64,000 nt of DNA, from assembly GCF_051954575.1 (NCBI RefSeq), contig NZ_JBQCHP010000080.1:60825-124824 (forward strand), in the 5' to 3' direction. Position 1 is the first letter of the stretch, and every line of letters starts with the position of its first letter. The position numbers were made by a program, and so were the translations under genes. Below the pieces are notes generated by a model. It searched no databases and was not told the DNA's origin. It saw only the letters and a program-made list of their open reading frames with translations. Shown here one piece after another: positions 63,974-64,000 of the stretch. This DNA comes from Dyella_B sp035690825. GTDB taxonomy: Bacteria; Pseudomonadota; Gammaproteobacteria; Xanthomonadales; Rhodanobacteraceae.

Positions 63974-64000
63974 CGTCATTCCGGCGAAGGCCGGAATCCA
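63974..64000. repeat. CATTCCGGCG-type palindrome at the window edge
   Basis: A copy with centre GGCGAAGGCC, the same as 57280-57305, ends at the last base of the window. A second inverted half would be expected just beyond. Confidence 0.75.

Overview
The window is chromosomal DNA of about 63% GC from a gammaproteobacterium of the order Lysobacterales (Xanthomonadales). A Dyella, Rhodanobacter, Frateuria or Luteibacter-like member of the Rhodanobacteraceae fits best. This rests on the mix of Xanthomonas-type features: an ohrR-ohr operon, a XylR-type box at xylA, a GH67 glucuronoxylan locus, a pqiA gene split in two, and GTAG-type REP palindromes. It is an inference from gene content. No rRNA, tRNA, CRISPR array, phage or insertion sequence transposase was recognised.

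Region by region. 1-6120: housekeeping genes alr (cut by the window edge), dnaB, the rpsF-rpsR-rplI operon, an IscA-type Fe-S carrier and asnS. 6135-10849: a MalM-like lipoprotein, a small membrane protein, then a probable catabolic operon (atypical SDR, 2-aminomuconate-semialdehyde-type dehydrogenase, beta-carbonic anhydrase, RidA/2-aminomuconate deaminase) consistent with the lower kynurenine pathway. 10905-17149: an Asr-like exported peptide, N-formylglutamate amidohydrolase, glutathione reductase, a D-amino-acid-dehydrogenase-like flavoprotein, a ChaN-like exported protein and an NlpC/P60 lipoprotein. 17238-25917: ohrR-ohr with a perfect operator, slyD, an MFS carrier, two DEAD-box helicases (rhlE, deaD), rimJ, an SDR and a DODA-type dioxygenase. 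25904-28626: a Tat-exported metallophosphoesterase and a cupredoxin, divergent from an ECF sigma factor and its zinc-finger anti-sigma factor.

28825-43723: assorted genes and then maf, rlmH, rsfS and, further on, nadD, holA, lptE, leuS. These two groups normally lie together. Here they are separated by a roughly 4.3-kb islet (34477-38831). It holds an NrsF (DUF1109) anti-sigma gene bracketed by two large palindromic elements that share a 27-nt core, an ECF sigma factor gene, and divergently dipZ and a Tat-exported msrB. Both divergent promoters carry exactly GTAACC-N16-CGAA, so the islet looks like a self-contained, autoregulated periplasmic methionine-sulfoxide repair module. This is the most interesting part of the window.

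43932-48952: the pqiA(N)-pqiA(C)-pqiB-pqiC operon, the CnoX thioredoxin co-chaperone and a DUF4442 protein. 49193-63956: a glucuronoxylan and hexuronate locus (xylA, xylR, aguA, acetyl-esterase, manD, GH3 beta-xylosidase, kdgK, uxuB, GH35-like) with two XylR-type boxes. Together these would strip acetyl and glucuronosyl side groups from xylo-oligosaccharides, release xylose, and send uronic acid to KDPG.

Intergenic DNA is rich in repeats: two heptanucleotide arrays (GGGAATC x12; GTGAACT x5 plus GTGAATC x8), at least seven sites of GTAG-type REP palindromes, and a second family built on CATTCCGGCG...CGCCGGAATG. One REP supplies the C-terminal codons and stop of maf, and another supplies the stop codon of nadD.
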